DNA of 18,530 bases from Clostridia bacterium (GTDB lineage Bacteria; Bacillota_A; Clostridia; Oscillospirales; CAG-272): contig JAFQVU010000055.1 in assembly GCA_017407885.1 (NCBI GenBank), positions 1 through 18,530 on the forward strand. The letters are read 5' to 3'. Position numbers and translations under genes: made by a program. Shown piece after piece: positions 1 through 7,886 of the stretch. The notes under the pieces are model-generated. The model was not told the origin of the DNA. It made no database searches and worked only from the letters and a program-made list of their open reading frames with translations. Every line of letters starts with the position of its first letter. Within the stretch, counting starts at the first letter, position 1.

Positions 1-794
1 CCACCTATCGAAATAAGGATGCACAGCGCAAGTATCGAAAATGGAATTCCCTCAAGTCCTCCGATTAAAAGTCCGCACGAATTAAATCCGATGTGGAAAA
101 GTATCGGGGCGAGGAGCGAGCCGCTTTTTTCAAACACCCACGAAAGCATCAGCCCAAGCAGGGCGGCATAGCAAATCTGTATCATAACCCCATGTATCAT
201 ACCGAATATCCACGAGGAAATTATCATCGCCGCGAACATCGGCATTATCCGCTTAAGACGGGTATGAACAAGTCCGCGCATCACGATCTCCTCACATATG
301 GGCGCGAGAATTGCCGTGAAGATGACAGATATATAAATATCCGTGTCAACTATAGCGGAGATAGCCTCGTTGTACTCGTTTATCCATGACTGCGGAAACG
401 GGATCGCCGATACAAGGCATGTCATTACAACATTCAGCGCCACGCCAAGAACAAGTGACACACCGCAGATTATTGGCGAAATGCGTTTTAGCGATATCTC
501 CGAAAAGAAGCTCTTCTTTCGCACCTTGAACATCACGAAATAGGTTATTATCGTTAAAACCGCAGACACAGCCGTCAAATGAACAGCGTATCTGAGAACG
601 GTATCAAGAACACGCTGGGTAAACTCCGGCTGCATCATCTGCATGGCAGAACCGCCCGACATTGCGGCTTCGATACCAAAATAGAAGGACACGCCAAAGG
701 TTGCGGCAAAGACAAGTATGACCTGCCAAAGAAGATAGATACCAAGGTACATGAGAGCCGCAGCGAGTGCCGAGGCTGCTTTTTTGAATGTCAC
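1..794 (-). CDS. CPBP family intramembrane glutamic protease, 3' truncated by window edge
   Basis: The reverse strand has an open frame from GTG at 794 (with GGAGG 8 nt upstream) to the window start, 264 codons without a stop. The protein is very hydrophobic, with several membrane segments. It carries the CPBP (CAAX protease and bacteriocin-processing, Abi/Rce1-like) signature: an EE pair in PICEEIVMRG (about E168/E169, with R173), a second motif FGMIHG (H201), and a third motif FHIGFN (H234, N238). In this family the glutamate and histidines form an intramembrane active site; bacterial members act in protein processing, bacteriocin immunity or unknown roles, and the substrate here cannot be told. 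Motif order and spacing are normal and nothing is broken except the missing C-terminus, which lies outside the window. It is transcribed divergently from the methyltransferase at 967. Family is confident, physiological role is unknown. Confidence 0.88.
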   Translation of the reverse strand, partial: MTFKKAASALAAALMYLGIYLLWQVILVFAATFGVSFYFGIEAAMSGGSAMQMMQPEFTQRVLDTVLRYAVHLTAVSAVLTIITYFVMFKVRKKSFFSEISLKRISPIICGVSLVLGVALNVVMTCLVSAIPFPQSWINEYNEAISAIVDTDIYISVIFTAILAPICEEIVMRGLVHTRLKRIMPMFAAMIISSWIFGMIHGVMIQICYAALLGLMLSWVFEKSGSLLAPILFHIGFNSCGLLIGGLEGIPFSILALCILISIG

Positions 795-828
795 TGTCGA
801 TTCCTCCGCTATCGATTTCTTTTCCTAA

Positions 829-857
829 ATTATATCGCACGCGCGGCAAAAAATAAA
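829..857 (-). promoter_or_regulatory. Putative sigma-A promoter of the CPBP gene
   Basis: On the minus strand a perfect TATAAT (829-834) lies 34 bp upstream of the GTG start. A weak -35 (TTTATT, 852-857) sits 17 bp away. The -10 is good and the -35 poor, so the call rests mainly on the -10 and its place in the divergent gap. Confidence 0.45.
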
Positions 858-905
858 GCGAATTTTGTGAACATTGAGAAATGATGAAAATTTACAATAA
901 AAGAA

Positions 906-934
906 TGTACAAAGAGATTAATTTGTGGTACAAT
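906..934 (+). promoter_or_regulatory. Putative sigma-A promoter of the methyltransferase/ydcF pair
   Basis: TGTACA (906-911), a 17-bp spacer and TACAAT (929-934), preceded by the extended -10 dinucleotide (TGG at 926-928). It is 32 bp upstream of the ATG at 967, in the divergent gap with the CPBP gene. The 795-966 gap otherwise holds only the opposing CPBP promoter. Confidence 0.55.
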
Positions 935-966
935 ATAAGCAACCATAAACAAGCGAGGTAACATCA

Positions 967-2160
967 ATGTCCGCCGATAAAATATCCGCGCTTTTTTCCG
1001 ATGTGCTCACACGCCGCATACTGAAAAAAGCGATTTTCTCAAAGCCTGAAAATAAAACGGTGCTCCGCGAAGTCGCCGCACTTGCAAAAAAAGCTGACGG
1101 CACCGCATCTCTCGCCGTCGAACGCTTCACGCGCGACAACAAAACCTACCGCCGCAATCTGAACCTTGACGATGCACGTGAGCTTTGCCGTATGGCGCTC
1201 GAGGATTACCGTCAAGTCAACATAATAACCACCGCCGGAGATATTGAGATCAAGCGCTCAAAATCGGGTGGCGTCCACATCTCCGGGAAGCTCTCGCAGG
1301 ACGGTGCCGAGGTTAAGGTAAGCGAAGACGGCAAAAACTACATATTAAGCAGTACACGCGACATTGGCTTTCTGCGCGAGCTTGGGATTTCCGACGAAAG
1401 CGGACGTATTCACGACAAGAAACAAGCAAAATTCCGCCAGATCAACCGTTTTCTTGAAATTGTCCGCGATGTTGAGTCAGCGCTTCCATGTGACCGTCCG
1501 GCGGTCATATACGATCTCTGCTGCGGTAAAAGTTATCTGACATTTGCGGTTTACTACTATTTCACCGTCCTTTGCGGACGCGCGGTACGCATGTACGGCG
1601 TTGATCTGAAAGCGGACGTTATCGAATACTGCAACGCCGCGGCAAAACGCCAAAATTTCACGGAGCTCAAATTCGTCAGCGGAAACATAAACGAGTATCA
1701 GCCGCCCGAAGCGCCCGATATGGTCATATCGCTTCACGCCTGTGATATCGCAACCGATATCGTACTCGCTAACGCCGTAAAATGGGGCGCAGGTATAATT
1801 CTTTCCACTCCATGCTGCCATCACGAGATGTCAAAGCAGCTCTCGCTCCCTGCCGAAAATGCATCCCTGCGCGGTGAGCTTGCGTTCATTCTTGACCATC
1901 CGATATTAAAGCAAAAGCTGTGCGATGCAGCAACCGATGCTCTGAGAGTGAAACGGCTTGAGTCGGTGGGGTATAACGTGACAACGCTTGAGCTTATCGA
2001 CCCCGATGATACACCAAAAAATCTTATGATACGCGCAGTAAAGAATAAGCGCCCATCGGCCGCACGCTGTAATTCTGCGGCAGAGGAGTACGCACGAATA
2101 TGCGAAACACTCGGAGTTTCTCCGTATCTCGACAAACTGATAAATGAAAATGGGAACTAA
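967..2160 (+). CDS. Class I SAM-dependent methyltransferase (PF13679-like)
   Basis: A 397-residue protein with a Rossmann methyltransferase domain in its second half. Motif I is YDLCCGKSYLTF (residues 182-193; an acidic residue, then a C-C-G-K-S loop instead of the usual GxGxG). Motif II is GVDLK (211-215), whose Asp should bind the ribose of SAM. The motif IV region reads SLHACDIATD (255-264), followed by TPCCHHE (281-287). The combination of GKSYL, LHACD..TD and PCCHH resembles the Methyltransf_32 group, related to METTL25/Trm13-like proteins, from which an RNA target could be guessed; the substrate is not known. Residues 1-175 form a separate N-terminal domain that I do not recognise. The start is an ATG with a modest GAGG upstream. 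It overlaps the next gene by 17 nt, so the two are probably co-transcribed and translationally coupled. Confidence 0.8.
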   Translation: MSADKISALFSDVLTRRILKKAIFSKPENKTVLREVAALAKKADGTASLAVERFTRDNKTYRRNLNLDDARELCRMALEDYRQVNIITTAGDIEIKRSKSGGVHISGKLSQDGAEVKVSEDGKNYILSSTRDIGFLRELGISDESGRIHDKKQAKFRQINRFLEIVRDVESALPCDRPAVIYDLCCGKSYLTFAVYYYFTVLCGRAVRMYGVDLKADVIEYCNAAAKRQNFTELKFVSGNINEYQPPEAPDMVISLHACDIATDIVLANAVKWGAGIILSTPCCHHEMSKQLSLPAENASLRGELAFILDHPILKQKLCDAATDALRVKRLESVGYNVTTLELIDPDDTPKNLMIRAVKNKRPSAARCNSAAEEYARICETLGVSPYLDKLINENGN

Positions 2161-2995
2161 AGCTTACAGAACACTTTCGTCGATAACGGTTTTGGCATCA
2201 GCGCTCGTTTGTCTGTATTATTTCGTCTATCTCCTACTTTGCATAGCAGGGATTGATGCGAGATTAATGTCACTTTTTGCGCTGTTTGTTATAGCATGCG
2301 CCGCACTGCCGGTCATCTTTCATAACAAGCTCCGCCGTCTATTCGGCAAGGCGTATACGGCGCTGCATATAATTTTCACGATACTGCTCTGCGTTTATAT
2401 AATATCAGTGGCAGTCTTTTGGGCATATATCGGTCTCTACTCTGCAAATTCGCCCTATAATCATACCGCGGTATACGCATCACAAAATGACACCGGCGAG
2501 AATACAGCCATAATGGTATTCGGCTGTCGTATATACGGCACAAAGCCAAGTCTCACTCTGCGTCTACGACTTGATGCGGCTTATCATCTGCTTGACACTC
2601 TCCCCGATGCGATTTGCATTGTAAGCGGCGGACAAGGCTCGGATGAACCGATTCCCGAAGCGCAGGCTATGCACGATTATCTGGTGTCCCGGGGGATCCG
2701 TGAGGAACGCATAATTATGGAAAGCCGTGCACATTCCACAAGCGAAAATATTCGTCTCACGAAAGAATTGATTGATGAGCTTGGTCTTTCAGATAAAAAG
2801 CTTATCGGCGTATCAACGGCGTTCCATCTTCCGAGAATCAAGCTGCTCTCCGAACGGTACGGCCTTCCGATGGCTCTCTGCTCATCCCCGTCGCCAAGCT
2901 TTGCACACCATTATGTAAGCATGGTGCGCGAATATTTATCGTACATCAAAATGGCGCTCTTTGACCGCGCTGTAATAATTACAAAGGTAACTTGA
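2144..2995 (+). CDS. YdcF/SanA-like membrane protein with DUF218 domain
   Basis: A 283-residue protein with three predicted N-terminal membrane segments (about residues 12-34, 40-58 and 72-98), then a DUF218/YdcF domain (about 121-250). Visible signatures are IMVFGCRI, the SGGQGSDE loop (161-168), the PEAQAM helix start, the ESRAHSTSENI stretch typical of the family, and VSTAFHLPR near the end of the domain. In Escherichia coli relatives (SanA, ElyC, YdcF) the domain is linked to envelope integrity or lipid-carrier metabolism; the reaction is not established, and the role here is inferred only from the family. The start lies inside the preceding methyltransferase (17-nt overlap); a second ATG at 2150 is equally possible because no strong Shine-Dalgarno separates them. 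Transcription ends at the hairpin just downstream. Confidence 0.8.
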   Translation: MKMGTKAYRTLSSITVLASALVCLYYFVYLLLCIAGIDARLMSLFALFVIACAALPVIFHNKLRRLFGKAYTALHIIFTILLCVYIISVAVFWAYIGLYSANSPYNHTAVYASQNDTGENTAIMVFGCRIYGTKPSLTLRLRLDAAYHLLDTLPDAICIVSGGQGSDEPIPEAQAMHDYLVSRGIREERIIMESRAHSTSENIRLTKELIDELGLSDKKLIGVSTAFHLPRIKLLSERYGLPMALCSSPSPSFAHHYVSMVREYLSYIKMALFDRAVIITKVT

Positions 2996-3018
2996 TTTTC
3001 AAATTGCCCAAGAAAACA

Positions 3019-3052
3019 AAAAGCGATGCCGTTTATTTGCGGCATCGCTTTT
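3019..3052. terminator. Bidirectional intrinsic terminator between converging genes
   Basis: A 12-bp perfect stem, AAAAGCGATGCC (3019-3030) with GGCATCGCTTTT (3041-3052), flanked by A-rich sequence on the left and TTTTGTTT on the right. It can therefore act on both strands. It lies 24 bp after the ydcF-like stop and just beyond the stop of the minus-strand gene, serving both. Confidence 0.85.
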
Positions 3053-3054
3053 GT

Positions 3055-5517
3055 TTATTCGTTATTAAACCGCGAATCGTTATCGCGCGGTGGATTTGGA
3101 GCATACGGCTGTTGGTATCCACCTCTGCTCTGCTGAATCTGCTGACGGCGAAGTGCCTCGCGGCGGCGGCGCTGTGCCTCCTCACGGCGCTTCTTGCGTA
3201 TATAGCTTGCACGCAGATAGAGTACACCATAGGCTGCCACGGCAAGGAGTAGGATTATAAGAATCACCGTGAATATCCAACCTATAACGCCCATACCGTT
3301 CTTTGTGTGAATAACGATATTATCAAGCCAGATCCCATATTCCGCATCTGCCGGAGCGCTGTCTGATGTTCGTATCCAAATCTTCAAAAGATCGATGTTT
3401 CCATCCGTTTTATCGGTCAGATCCTTTATCTTGAAGCTTACATTCTGCCATTCATTCGGACGAATCGTAGTCTCCCCTTCGTAAACTACAGTGTTCTCTT
3501 CGGTGTCCCCATTTGACTGGAGTCTGAGCATAAGACTAAGTGAATTCGCCGTACTCGGAGCCGCCGCCATTACGCGGAGCGTAATATAGTGAGCATCCTC
3601 AAAATCAGAACTGTCTATTGACACATTTCCAATTCCCTTGTATTCCGTAGGTGTATCCGTTATCTTCGCATAAAGCATAGTCTCGGAATCACCGTCAAAC
3701 GGACGAAGCTCCACATAGTCAACACTGTCGGTAGGATAGAATCCGCAAAGCCGTCCCCTTGTAAGATCAAATAGGGTGCGCGAGGAATATCCTTTTGCAA
3801 AATCTCCGTTTTGCGCACTGACCGAGTCCACCAATGTGCGCTCATTGAACACCTTATACTTTACATCATCGTCCATGAACATACCGAACGCGCCGCTTCC
3901 GACAGTTTGCTTAACAAAAGCAGTCACCGCCTCGCTTTGTTCGGTATCAATAAGCGAGAAGACGTTGTATATAGGCTTTTTAGCCGACGGCTCAACTACG
4001 CTTCCCTGCACATTGGTCCAGAGTCCGTAATAGCGGTCTTCGCTTGAATGGTCGACGTGGCGGTGATAGATAAACGCATCGATATCTTCATTCTGCGCGG
4101 CAGTATAATATGCGAGCGCATATGCCGCCGCCTGCATTGTCATTGAACTGTCGTCATTCGGATCTCCCGATATACCAAACTCGCCGATGATTATACTGCG
4201 CGGCTCGGAATCGTAGAGAAACGCCTCTTGATTCATGTAGCGAGTCAGCGTATTTATGTTCTTCATAGTGATATACGGGGTTTCAAAATTATCCTCAGCC
4301 ATGCTGTCATTCCAATAATCGGCAAGACTTGCATCAGAACAATATGGGTTGATTGAAAGTCCCCACGGAATATCTCCGGACGCTTTTATAACGGATGCGA
4401 AGCGGTCAAGGAAATCCTTTGCCGGATAATCCTGCGCCGAACCTGCTCTTTGTGATGTGAAATTGTTTCCGAGCGAAATATACACACGCGCATCGGAGTA
4501 ATGCGAAGTCATTGCGGTGTAGGCTACGCGGAATGCCGTACAGTATGAGTAGACGTAGTTCGCCGTATCCGCCGAGCCGGCGTTGTTCCAGATTCGGTTG
4601 GAATTCACCTCAAAACCGAGTATAAGAGCAGGAACAAATCCGTACGCGTGGTCGGGACGAGTGTAGCGCGCTGACAGATAATCGACAAACGCTTGGAAAG
4701 ACTTCATCGCGTTCTCGTTCTGCGTATTAAGGGCATACAGAGAAGCATCGGGGGAAATATTGTCGTAGTAAAAGCTTTGTATATTGGTGTGCGCATTTTT
4801 CTCGGGAGCGGTGAGAATCAGGTTGAAATAGACGTTGATTCCTGCCTCGGTGTAGGTTTTCACACGGTGGTCGAGCATCGCGAGCTTTACTCTGTCAACG
4901 TAAAATGTGCGTCCGTTATATACAAATGACTGCGCCGCATCGGAGTTTTCGCCGAGCATATACTCGTTTATGGCAACATTGACAACCGTATGCGATACAC
5001 CGAGCCGCTGTGCATCCGAAAACATCTGTATCTGCAGACCTTTTTTACTGCCCTTCGCCGGATAGGTCTCGGTGTTTTCAGCAAGAATACCGACGTTTTC
5101 AATATATTTGGCGCTTGTCAGGATATTGTATGTTCCGTCACCGTTCTGCTCGGCGACAACGAATTTAGAATAAAGTCTCGTCAGATTTCCGTTATAGTAA
5201 GCGAGCTTTGTCGATATTTTCTCGCTTGTTTTAAAGGATTTGACCGGCTCCATTGAATTTATATTCGATGTGGACTGATGAGGAAGAAACTCAAAGAGAT
5301 AGAGCGTCGAGGATTTGTTTTCCTTGACATAGTCCTTCGTCAGTCTGATTTCAAATGTAAGGTCGCTCCGTGATTTATTTAATGTGACCGAGGTGATTTC
5401 GTTTGTCTCGGATGCGGCATATGCACCGATGGCAAACGAGGCGCACAGCAGTGCCGCAAGAATAAGCGTCATCACCGCAGGCAATATATTTTTTACACTG
5501 AATTTTTTTGTTTTCAT
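3055..5517 (-). CDS. Secreted, membrane-anchored DUF5722-like protein with glycoside-hydrolase-like barrel
   Basis: I start this gene at 5517 because GGAG lies 7 nt upstream and the next residues form a signal peptide; an earlier in-frame ATG (5565) lacks a site. The 820-residue protein has a signal peptide (1-34, ending AYA-A), an N-terminal beta-rich part, a long region resembling DUF5722 (about 130-570) that reads like a TIM barrel, a jelly-roll-like beta domain (about 590-738), a membrane helix (about 741-768) and a basic tail rich in Arg, Gln and Pro. Within the barrel, ILGFEVNSN (E303) and IIIGEFGISG (E446) look like the acid/base and nucleophile glutamates of clan GH-A enzymes, about 143 residues apart. 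I infer a cell-surface carbohydrate-active enzyme; the substrate is unknown and the DUF5722 name is from memory. It is monocistronic, between a terminator upstream and one downstream. Confidence 0.75.
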   Translation of the reverse strand: MKTKKFSVKNILPAVMTLILAALLCASFAIGAYAASETNEITSVTLNKSRSDLTFEIRLTKDYVKENKSSTLYLFEFLPHQSTSNINSMEPVKSFKTSEKISTKLAYYNGNLTRLYSKFVVAEQNGDGTYNILTSAKYIENVGILAENTETYPAKGSKKGLQIQMFSDAQRLGVSHTVVNVAINEYMLGENSDAAQSFVYNGRTFYVDRVKLAMLDHRVKTYTEAGINVYFNLILTAPEKNAHTNIQSFYYDNISPDASLYALNTQNENAMKSFQAFVDYLSARYTRPDHAYGFVPALILGFEVNSNRIWNNAGSADTANYVYSYCTAFRVAYTAMTSHYSDARVYISLGNNFTSQRAGSAQDYPAKDFLDRFASVIKASGDIPWGLSINPYCSDASLADYWNDSMAEDNFETPYITMKNINTLTRYMNQEAFLYDSEPRSIIIGEFGISGDPNDDSSMTMQAAAYALAYYTAAQNEDIDAFIYHRHVDHSSEDRYYGLWTNVQGSVVEPSAKKPIYNVFSLIDTEQSEAVTAFVKQTVGSGAFGMFMDDDVKYKVFNERTLVDSVSAQNGDFAKGYSSRTLFDLTRGRLCGFYPTDSVDYVELRPFDGDSETMLYAKITDTPTEYKGIGNVSIDSSDFEDAHYITLRVMAAAPSTANSLSLMLRLQSNGDTEENTVVYEGETTIRPNEWQNVSFKIKDLTDKTDGNIDLLKIWIRTSDSAPADAEYGIWLDNIVIHTKNGMGVIGWIFTVILIILLLAVAAYGVLYLRASYIRKKRREEAQRRRREALRRQQIQQSRGGYQQPYAPNPPRDNDSRFNNE

Positions 5518-5775
5518 ATTACATCTCCGATACCAAGTAATTCCCGATAATCGAGCAATTTTCAACTATATATAATTATATTACCACAAATCGACATAAA
5601 AATCAATCATTATTTTTTAATAATTATGATTGTGCACTGTAAAATCATAATTATGCGGTTGCTTGATTGCGACAAACGGTTGTTTGTCAAGACGTTCAAT
5701 GCTTATTGGGTTTCAATGTCAATGCTCCTTGCAGCACACAAATTCCACAGCATCTTCTTAAATTCATCAAATAAA
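5518..5775. other. Gap without genes, holding several inverted repeats
   Basis: I see no credible gene in this AT-rich gap between the DUF5722-like gene and the terminator of the M20 gene. It holds a 12-bp perfect inverted repeat (ATAATTATGATT at 5620-5631 with AATCATAATTAT at 5643-5654, 11-nt spacer including GTGCAC) and a 7-bp hairpin (GACAAAC 5671-5677 with GTTTGTC 5682-5688, loop GGTT). Neither is followed by a T-run on either strand, so they are not simple terminators. They could be operators or remnants of a small repeat. Confidence 0.5.
5575..5580 (-). promoter_or_regulatory. Candidate -10 element for the DUF5722-like gene
   Basis: The minus strand reads TATAAT at 5575-5580, 58 bp upstream of the chosen ATG, in very AT-rich sequence. 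At 17 bp upstream only a poor ATTTTT is found; a TTGATT sits at 20 bp. The call is weak because AT-rich DNA gives chance matches. Confidence 0.3.
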
Positions 5776-5807
5776 AGGCTCTGTTGCTCAACAGAACAAC
5801 AGAGCCT
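5776..5807 (-). terminator. Intrinsic terminator of the M20 amidohydrolase gene
   Basis: An 11-bp perfect stem, AGGCTCTGTTG (5776-5786) with CAACAGAGCCT (5797-5807) and a 10-nt loop. Read on the minus strand it is followed by TTTTATTTG. It begins 4 bp past the stop codon of the M20 gene. Confidence 0.88.
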
Positions 5808-5811
5808 GCGA

Positions 5812-7149
5812 TTATTTTAAAATGACCGATGCGGTACCGTCATCATTATATTCTATACGGTCACCGCTCGAATCAAATGAATCAACATAAGCGAGATATT
5901 TCTTTGCCGAGGCAAATCTCGGCTTAAATTCCGCAATGATTTTTTTAGCACGCGCCGCACCGTTTTCAAGCAAAAGCTTAATCATGGCAAGCTGCCACTT
6001 CGCATTTGTAACACATGCTGTTTGCGGGTCAGATATCGAATAATCACTTCCGTGACTCGTGCCGCTTGCCCCCGGCGCAAACGGATGAACAACAGGCATA
6101 ATGCAGGATAGATCACCCATATCAGTGCTTCCTGTCCGGAACTCTGTTGAGATGTTAAGTGGCGTCCCCGGTACAGCCTCCTCCAGCGCTTCCTTGCAAA
6201 GTTCAATCATGCCCGGAGCATTTATTAACGGTGCATAACCTGGGATATCTTTTATATCAATGTTTGCGCCAAGTGAGACAGCACCGCCGATAAGCGCCCG
6301 ATTCATGTGCTTGTTGGCCTCTGCGATTGACTCAAAGGTGCGCCCTCTGACATAGCTTTCAAGGCTTACGCTCTCGGGAATGGCGTTAACCATGTCACCG
6401 CCGTGTGTGATTATCGGATGCACTCTTATAAGATTAGAGTCCTTAAATGTCTCGCGTATTGCATTGACGGCATTTATGCCGCATGCTGCCGCATAAAGTG
6501 CATTGCACCCCTCCCACGGACTGCCGCCGGCATGAGCCGCCTTCCCTTTGTACTCAACACTTTTGGCAATACAGCCAAGCATGCCGGGATCAACAGTGAA
6601 CCCGTCGTTCGAAATGTGTACCATAAACGCGAGATCTACTCCGTCAAAATAACCTCGAGAGAGAAATTCGCTCTTTCCGCCAAAATACTTTATCTTGCCC
6701 TCTGCTTTAAGCTTGGAACGGTAATCGATTTCAAGAAGCTCCTCCGCAGGGACTGCGCAAAGTCGGATTTTGCCGCAGAGACCGTCAAGTACTCCCGGCT
6801 CTTTAAGCGCCGCCGCAATTCCAATCAAAGCCGCACACTGTGCGTTGTGTCCGCATGAATGGACAGCTCCGGTGATTGGGTCGGAGTCCGGATGGGTGGG
6901 ACATATTATGGAATCGAGTTCTGCTAAAATGAGAAGCTCCGGGCCTTCACACCCAGTATCTATATTGGTGTAGAATCCGGTAATGCCGTCGGCTTCGGTT
7001 ATCTCATATCCGAGCTCTTCGAACTTTTCTTTCATATATGCCGAGGTTTTGAATTCCTTATATCCCGTTTCGGGATTTTTCCAGATATATCTCTCTGCGG
7101 CAAGTATTAGTTCACTGTACTTATCAACGACTGCGGCAATTTTTTTCAT
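5812..7149 (-). CDS. M20 family amidohydrolase / peptidase (AbgB- or hippurate hydrolase-like)
   Basis: A 445-residue cytoplasmic enzyme of the M20D metallopeptidase type. Metal-ligand motifs are visible in order: AELDS (E77-D79), HSCGHN (97-102, with C99 and H101 as likely ligands), the PAEE catalytic glutamate region (134-137), MVHIS (H178), the dimerisation-domain HAGGSPWEGCNAL (206-218), and GTSHGSDYS with H366 near the end. This family hydrolyses the amide bond of N-acyl amino acids or aminoacyl conjugates (p-aminobenzoyl-glutamate, hippurate, indole-3-acetyl amino acids); which one applies here cannot be read. Length is slightly long for hippurate hydrolases and close to AbgB-type members. 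The start has GGAAGGA 7 nt upstream. It stands alone between its own consensus promoter and a strong terminator, which implies independent expression. Confidence 0.88.
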   Translation of the reverse strand: MKKIAAVVDKYSELILAAERYIWKNPETGYKEFKTSAYMKEKFEELGYEITEADGITGFYTNIDTGCEGPELLILAELDSIICPTHPDSDPITGAVHSCGHNAQCAALIGIAAALKEPGVLDGLCGKIRLCAVPAEELLEIDYRSKLKAEGKIKYFGGKSEFLSRGYFDGVDLAFMVHISNDGFTVDPGMLGCIAKSVEYKGKAAHAGGSPWEGCNALYAAACGINAVNAIRETFKDSNLIRVHPIITHGGDMVNAIPESVSLESYVRGRTFESIAEANKHMNRALIGGAVSLGANIDIKDIPGYAPLINAPGMIELCKEALEEAVPGTPLNISTEFRTGSTDMGDLSCIMPVVHPFAPGASGTSHGSDYSISDPQTACVTNAKWQLAMIKLLLENGAARAKKIIAEFKPRFASAKKYLAYVDSFDSSGDRIEYNDDGTASVILK

Positions 7150-7199
7150 ATAAGTATCCTTCCAATCTTTTTATATACATATTAAATTATACAGATTAA

Positions 7200-7228
7200 A
7201 TTATACAACCGTCTATTAAAAATGTCAA
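7200..7228 (-). promoter_or_regulatory. Perfect consensus sigma-A promoter of the M20 gene
   Basis: On the minus strand TTGACA (7223-7228), a 17-bp spacer and TATAAT (7200-7205) match the consensus exactly. A second TATAAT (7186-7191) follows 14 bp downstream as part of a tandem repeat of GTATAATTTAAT. Confidence 0.9.
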
Positions 7229-7266
7229 TCTCTTGCTAAATATTTTTACAATTTCCGTTTTGATGC

Positions 7267-7305
7267 AAAACAAAAAGGATGCCGCATGGCATCCCATTTT
7301 GTTTT
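7267..7305 (-). terminator. Intrinsic terminator of rplS
   Basis: A GGATGCC (7277-7283) / GGCATCC (7288-7294) stem with a 4-nt loop, extended by flanking AAAACAAAAA and ATTTTGTTTT that can pair with slight mismatch. Read on the minus strand the stem is followed by TTTTTGTTTT. It lies shortly after the rplS stop. Confidence 0.85.
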
Positions 7306-7320
7306 CGTATGAAGTTACGA

Positions 7321-7662
7321 TTAAAGCTGTTCCTTAACCTTGGAGCTCTTGCCGACTCTGTCGCGCAGATAGTACAGCTTTGCACGTCTAACCTTACCGC
7401 GTCTGATGATCTCAACCTTTTCAACGTTCGGGGAATGTACCGGGAAGGTCTTCTCCACGCCAACGCCGTAGGATACACGTCTTACGGTAAAGGTTTCGGA
7501 AATACCGCCGCCGTTCTTTGCAATGATGGTACCTTCGAACATCTGAATTCTTTCTCTGTTACCCTCTTTGATCTTGTTGTGAATCTTAACGGTGTCGCCA
7601 ACGTTAAGCACGGGAGCGTTTTCCTTAAGCTGCTCATTTGTAAAAGCCTTGATTAAATCCAT
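7321..7662 (-). CDS. rplS: 50S ribosomal protein L19
   Basis: A 113-residue protein, close to the usual 115 of bacterial L19. It begins [17 protein letters not shown] and includes the conserved [19 protein letters not shown] region (about 23-41), the [12 protein letters not shown] stretch, [17 protein letters not shown] and the basic C-terminus [19 protein letters not shown]. The protein sits at the interface of the ribosomal subunits near helix h14 of 16S rRNA. I use the ATG at 7662 because a full AAGGAGG lies 8 nt upstream; the frame stays open further upstream but that part is leader RNA, not family sequence. In many Firmicutes rplS follows rpsP-rimM-trmD; here it stands alone with its own promoter, leader and terminator. 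Confidence 0.97.
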   Translation of the reverse strand: MDLIKAFTNEQLKENAPVLNVGDTVKIHNKIKEGNRERIQMFEGTIIAKNGGGISETFTVRRVSYGVGVEKTFPVHSPNVEKVEIIRRGKVRRAKLYYLRDRVGKSSKVKEQL

Positions 7663-7757
7663 TGTGGCTTCCTCCTTAAAAATATTAAGTGATTGAGGGC
7701 GTTCGTGCAGAGCTTCGCAGAGGACCGACCTCATTACCTGCCCCAGAGGGCACATAA
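7663..7757 (-). promoter_or_regulatory. Structured 5' leader of rplS (possible L19 autoregulatory leader)
   Basis: About 95 nt separate the predicted start of transcription from the ATG. On the minus strand the leader can fold a TGCCC-TCT-GGGCA-like hairpin near its 5' end and a GAGG-TCGGT-CCTC hairpin, and it repeats GCCCTC. Firmicutes are known to carry an L19 leader that is thought to bind the protein and repress its own mRNA. I cannot confirm that this sequence fits that model, so the assignment is inference from position and fold. Confidence 0.4.
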
Positions 7758-7764
7758 CGTATAT

Positions 7765-7793
7765 ATTATAGCACAAAATCCTGCCGATTGCAA
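7765..7793 (-). promoter_or_regulatory. Sigma-A promoter of rplS
   Basis: On the minus strand TTGCAA (7788-7793), a 17-bp spacer ending in the extended -10 TGC, and TATAAT (7765-7770). The predicted transcription start is near 7757. Confidence 0.85.
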
Positions 7794-7886
7794 GCATTTT
7801 TTAAAAGTTTTAAGGGTTATTTTGCCGATATTTTAAGAAAACCCCTATGATTTTTCCGTCAGTATGAAAAAAATTCTTCACTTCGC

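Noticed and set aside
93..884. Three plus-strand frames of 66-101 codons in the first 900 bases
   Set aside because: They are antisense to the CPBP protease, which has all its active-site motifs on the minus strand.
2992..3252. An 86-codon plus-strand frame starting at the end of the ydcF-like gene
   Set aside because: It runs through the terminator and then antisense through the 3' end of the DUF5722-like gene; it is a shadow frame.
7663..7797. A 45-codon N-terminal extension of L19
   Set aside because: It would include the promoter and leader; L19 proteins start at MDLIKAF-like sequence, and AAGGAGG sits just before that ATG.
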